DNA of 21,831 nucleotides. It comes from JARRRL01 sp037380725. Its GTDB lineage: Bacteria > Pseudomonadota > Gammaproteobacteria > Pseudomonadales > JANQJO01. The translations under genes were made by a program, and so were the position numbers. Of this stretch, positions 19,749 to 21,831 are shown piece after piece. The stretch lies in assembly GCA_037380725.1 (NCBI GenBank), contig JARRRL010000036.1, positions 1 to 21,831 on the forward strand, in the 5' to 3' direction. Positions within the stretch are counted from its first letter, which is position 1. Every line of letters starts with the position of its first letter. The notes below the pieces were generated by a model. It was given only the letters and a program-made list of their open reading frames with translations, searched no databases and was not told the DNA's origin.

Positions 19749-21831
19749 ATGACGCTTCAAGGTTTAGCCGCCGCGCGGCCCAATTCGACTCCGCCTCAAC
19801 TCGAGACAAACGGTGCTGCACGGATACCGATATCGGATTCGATCCGCAGCAGACAGGACATTATGCAGCGCATTTCAACACTGCGCGATGTGGATGAAAC
19901 CAGTCGAACGCGGGGCGCCTACCAGTTAGCGCCCGAGGCGCACGCGCTTTCGATGCCGACCAGCCCCGGCTTGCATCACACACGTAGCGCAGAACTGAAT
20001 CAATTAAAATATTTTTATGCGGGTATTGAGACCGAGAAAAAGTGTGGGCCGGATTCGATGACCGACACACCCATTGCCGGAGCCTTGCAAACCAACCCGC
20101 ACTTGCGCGCACAACATCAATCCACCCGATTGATGCTCGGGGAAGCGGCCACCGCAACAGTGGATCATTACCAGACGATAACTCGAGGAACGGAACACTA
20201 TATTCGGCAATTGCACAATCACCTCATCAGCCAACTTGACCCCCATTTTCTGCAAAACGGCGGCAAAATTCATCTGGTCAGACCGACGCGTTCGCATTAC
20301 GCCCAGGACGCCACGTTAAATTATTTGACGCTTTGCACGCAAGCCGATATCGCCGCTTCCTTGAATCACACGGAGCAAGCTCATGCCAAACTAAACCATC
20401 GTCCGGCTATTGCGTTCACGGACTATAAAACATGCGTAGTGCAGTCCCGCACAGCACAAGCCGAAGCCAGTCCCAGCCCCATCGAGCGCCTTGTGCAACA
20501 AGCTTATTTCACCTGCGATGAGATTGCACAGGGAGACAAGGTGGTCATTACGAATGATCACGCGCAGACTGGCGCATCGATTCTGGCGATGGCCGCAGCA
20601 CTGAAAGCAGCCGGAGCAGAGCTATTAGGCGTCACGACGCTCACTGCACACCCACACTGCCGTGCAGGTTTTACGCTGGATAAAGAAATAGCCGCCCATC
20701 TGCACGACGTGTTAGCACAATGGGATCCTGAAGGCAAAGTGCTGGCTGTTTTACGTGAAGTGGGGCTAAACCTCGATACCTTGACTAACGCTGAAGCGTT
20801 AATCTTAATCGCATACGCGACGGATCCGACCGCCGACGCCACACAGCAAAATCGTTTCGCGGCATGTCGAAACCTGGAACAGCGACTCACACAGGGTATC
20901 CCTGTTTTAGATGGTGAGCACGATGCCCTCGATCCCATCTTGAAGCAAAAGCCTCTGCCACCGGAAGCGCTGGTTGAAGCGTTACGCACACACTTAGCCA
21001 AAACCCGCACTACCCTCTCGCCAACCCCTCTCCGTCGCGTAGAAGTACTGGATTGGGATTGTTTAATCGCCAATGAAAAAGAAATGCTTTACAAATTATC
21101 GATCAATGCGCTCTTTGCCGCCGCGCACAATCATAAGACGTCACACCCCGCCCTTCAGCAAATCGCTCACGCCCTGAAGCCCTATCTGGATGGCCAAGGT
21201 TACCAGACAGACATGCCCACACTGTGTATGGGTAAAGAACGGTTTATTCAACACGCCATTGCTGACCCCTATTTCTGGAAAAAGCCCGTCTTCGCTAATC
21301 TGCTGGCTCAGCTCCACGTCATCGCACCCCATATCCAGATACCCATGCAAGAAAAAAAGCAAATTTTCCATATTCTGAAAGCTGAATGCGCTCGCCAGTA
21401 TCATACGCTGATTCGCCCCCCCGCGCCGCCTGCGCTGGCATCACGCCAAAAACATTTTTACACATCGCGAGAACGCGACCTGGAAGCGCCATTTCAGGAC
21501 CTTCGTTTGACCTTTATGCCGGGCGCAAAAAACCTGCTCGACAAGCTCAGAAAACCAGATGCGCTGCTGGCTCTGATTAGCAACAAAGGGGATTGTGAAT
21601 TACAAAATGAAGTAAATACGCTGGGCATTGCACATTATTTTGATTCGATATCGGGTATATCTCAAATCACGCGCGATGGCCAGTTCATGCGCACACTGGC
21701 CAAACCCTCGCCGCATCGATTGTTTGATGTTGTTGAAAAACATTCGCTCCATCATCGAAATGTGCCTTTTCGATTGTGGGGAGATCAAAATAAGGACATC
21801 ACGCAGGCAGTAGATATTCTCACAAAAGGGG
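19749..21831 (+). CDS. Phosphoribosyltransferase-HAD hydrolase fusion, 3' end outside the window
   Basis: The frame opens at ATG 19749 and has no stop to the window end: 694 complete codons. Residues ~1-130 are polar with no recognised domain. Residues ~170-340 resemble a phosphoribosyltransferase: VVITNDHAQTGAS (265-277) matches the PRPP-binding loop (hydrophobic strand, acidic pair, TGxS/T), with Asn in place of the first acidic residue. A helical linker leads to a HAD domain. Motif I is LDWDCLI (Asp435, Asp437), motif II LISNKGD (Ser611), motif III Lys652 in AKPSP, and motif IV WGDQNKD (Asp679, Asp683). About 170 residues between motifs I and II would form a helical C1 cap. No signal peptide or membrane segment is seen. 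The start has only a weak GAG upstream. A nucleotide or phosphoribosyl metabolite role is plausible, but substrate and pathway are unknown. Confidence 0.7.
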   Translation, partial: MTLQGLAAARPNSTPPQLETNGAARIPISDSIRSRQDIMQRISTLRDVDETSRTRGAYQLAPEAHALSMPTSPGLHHTRSAELNQLKYFYAGIETEKKCGPDSMTDTPIAGALQTNPHLRAQHQSTRLMLGEAATATVDHYQTITRGTEHYIRQLHNHLISQLDPHFLQNGGKIHLVRPTRSHYAQDATLNYLTLCTQADIAASLNHTEQAHAKLNHRPAIAFTDYKTCVVQSRTAQAEASPSPIERLVQQAYFTCDEIAQGDKVVITNDHAQTGASILAMAAALKAAGAELLGVTTLTAHPHCRAGFTLDKEIAAHLHDVLAQWDPEGKVLAVLREVGLNLDTLTNAEALILIAYATDPTADATQQNRFAACRNLEQRLTQGIPVLDGEHDALDPILKQKPLPPEALVEALRTHLAKTRTTLSPTPLRRVEVLDWDCLIANEKEMLYKLSINALFAAAHNHKTSHPALQQIAHALKPYLDGQGYQTDMPTLCMGKERFIQHAIADPYFWKKPVFANLLAQLHVIAPHIQIPMQEKKQIFHILKAECARQYHTLIRPPAPPALASRQKHFYTSRERDLEAPFQDLRLTFMPGAKNLLDKLRKPDALLALISNKGDCELQNEVNTLGIAHYFDSISGISQITRDGQFMRTLAKPSPHRLFDVVEKHSLHHRNVPFRLWGDQNKDITQAVDILTKG

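Overview
The right two thirds of the window (about 8680-21831) is core chromosome of a gammaproteobacterium. The evidence is the block tRNA-Arg(ACG), tRNA-Ser(GCU), csrA, lysC, alaS, all on the minus strand, which is conserved in this class. It is followed by LPS genes (an lpxL-type acyltransferase and waaF, plus strand) and by glnE (minus strand), a neighbour of waaF in pseudomonads. A lipid A and heptose core means a Gram-negative cell. I cannot name the genus.

The left third (1 to about 8680) is a decayed mobile region that abuts the 3' end of tRNA-Arg. In order it holds: the tail of an unknown small gene; a mobilisation module (possible nic site, mobC, a relaxase reduced to its frameshifted first ~75 codons); an intact wHTH-Fic gene behind a cluster of TGTCCA boxes; a broken IS66 (tnpA, tnpB, start of tnpC); an AT-rich orphan membrane-protein gene; half of an IS630 transposase; an IS4 transposase remnant; the wreck of a type I restriction locus (hsdS 3' end, intact rhuM-fic, hsdR 5' end); the other half of the IS630 transposase; about 26 codons of an AbiEii toxin; an IS21 end with a doubly deleted istA; and the C-terminus of a large serine recombinase whose frame runs into tRNA-Arg. 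The only long intact genes here are the two Fic-domain genes and the membrane protein.

The core genes have conventional roles. csrA is a global post-transcriptional regulator; lysC and alaS serve amino-acid supply and tRNA charging; lpxL and waaF build lipid A and inner core; glnE adjusts glutamine synthetase to nitrogen status. Several core spacers carry a different short tandem array (units of 6 to 16 bp), and one array has become coding at the 3' end of waaF.

The least ordinary core gene starts at 19749 and runs off the right edge with at least 694 codons. It encodes a phosphoribosyltransferase-like domain with a PRPP-loop motif, followed by a HAD hydrolase domain with all four HAD motifs visible. 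I do not recognise it as a named protein, and it is the best candidate here for undescribed biochemistry.
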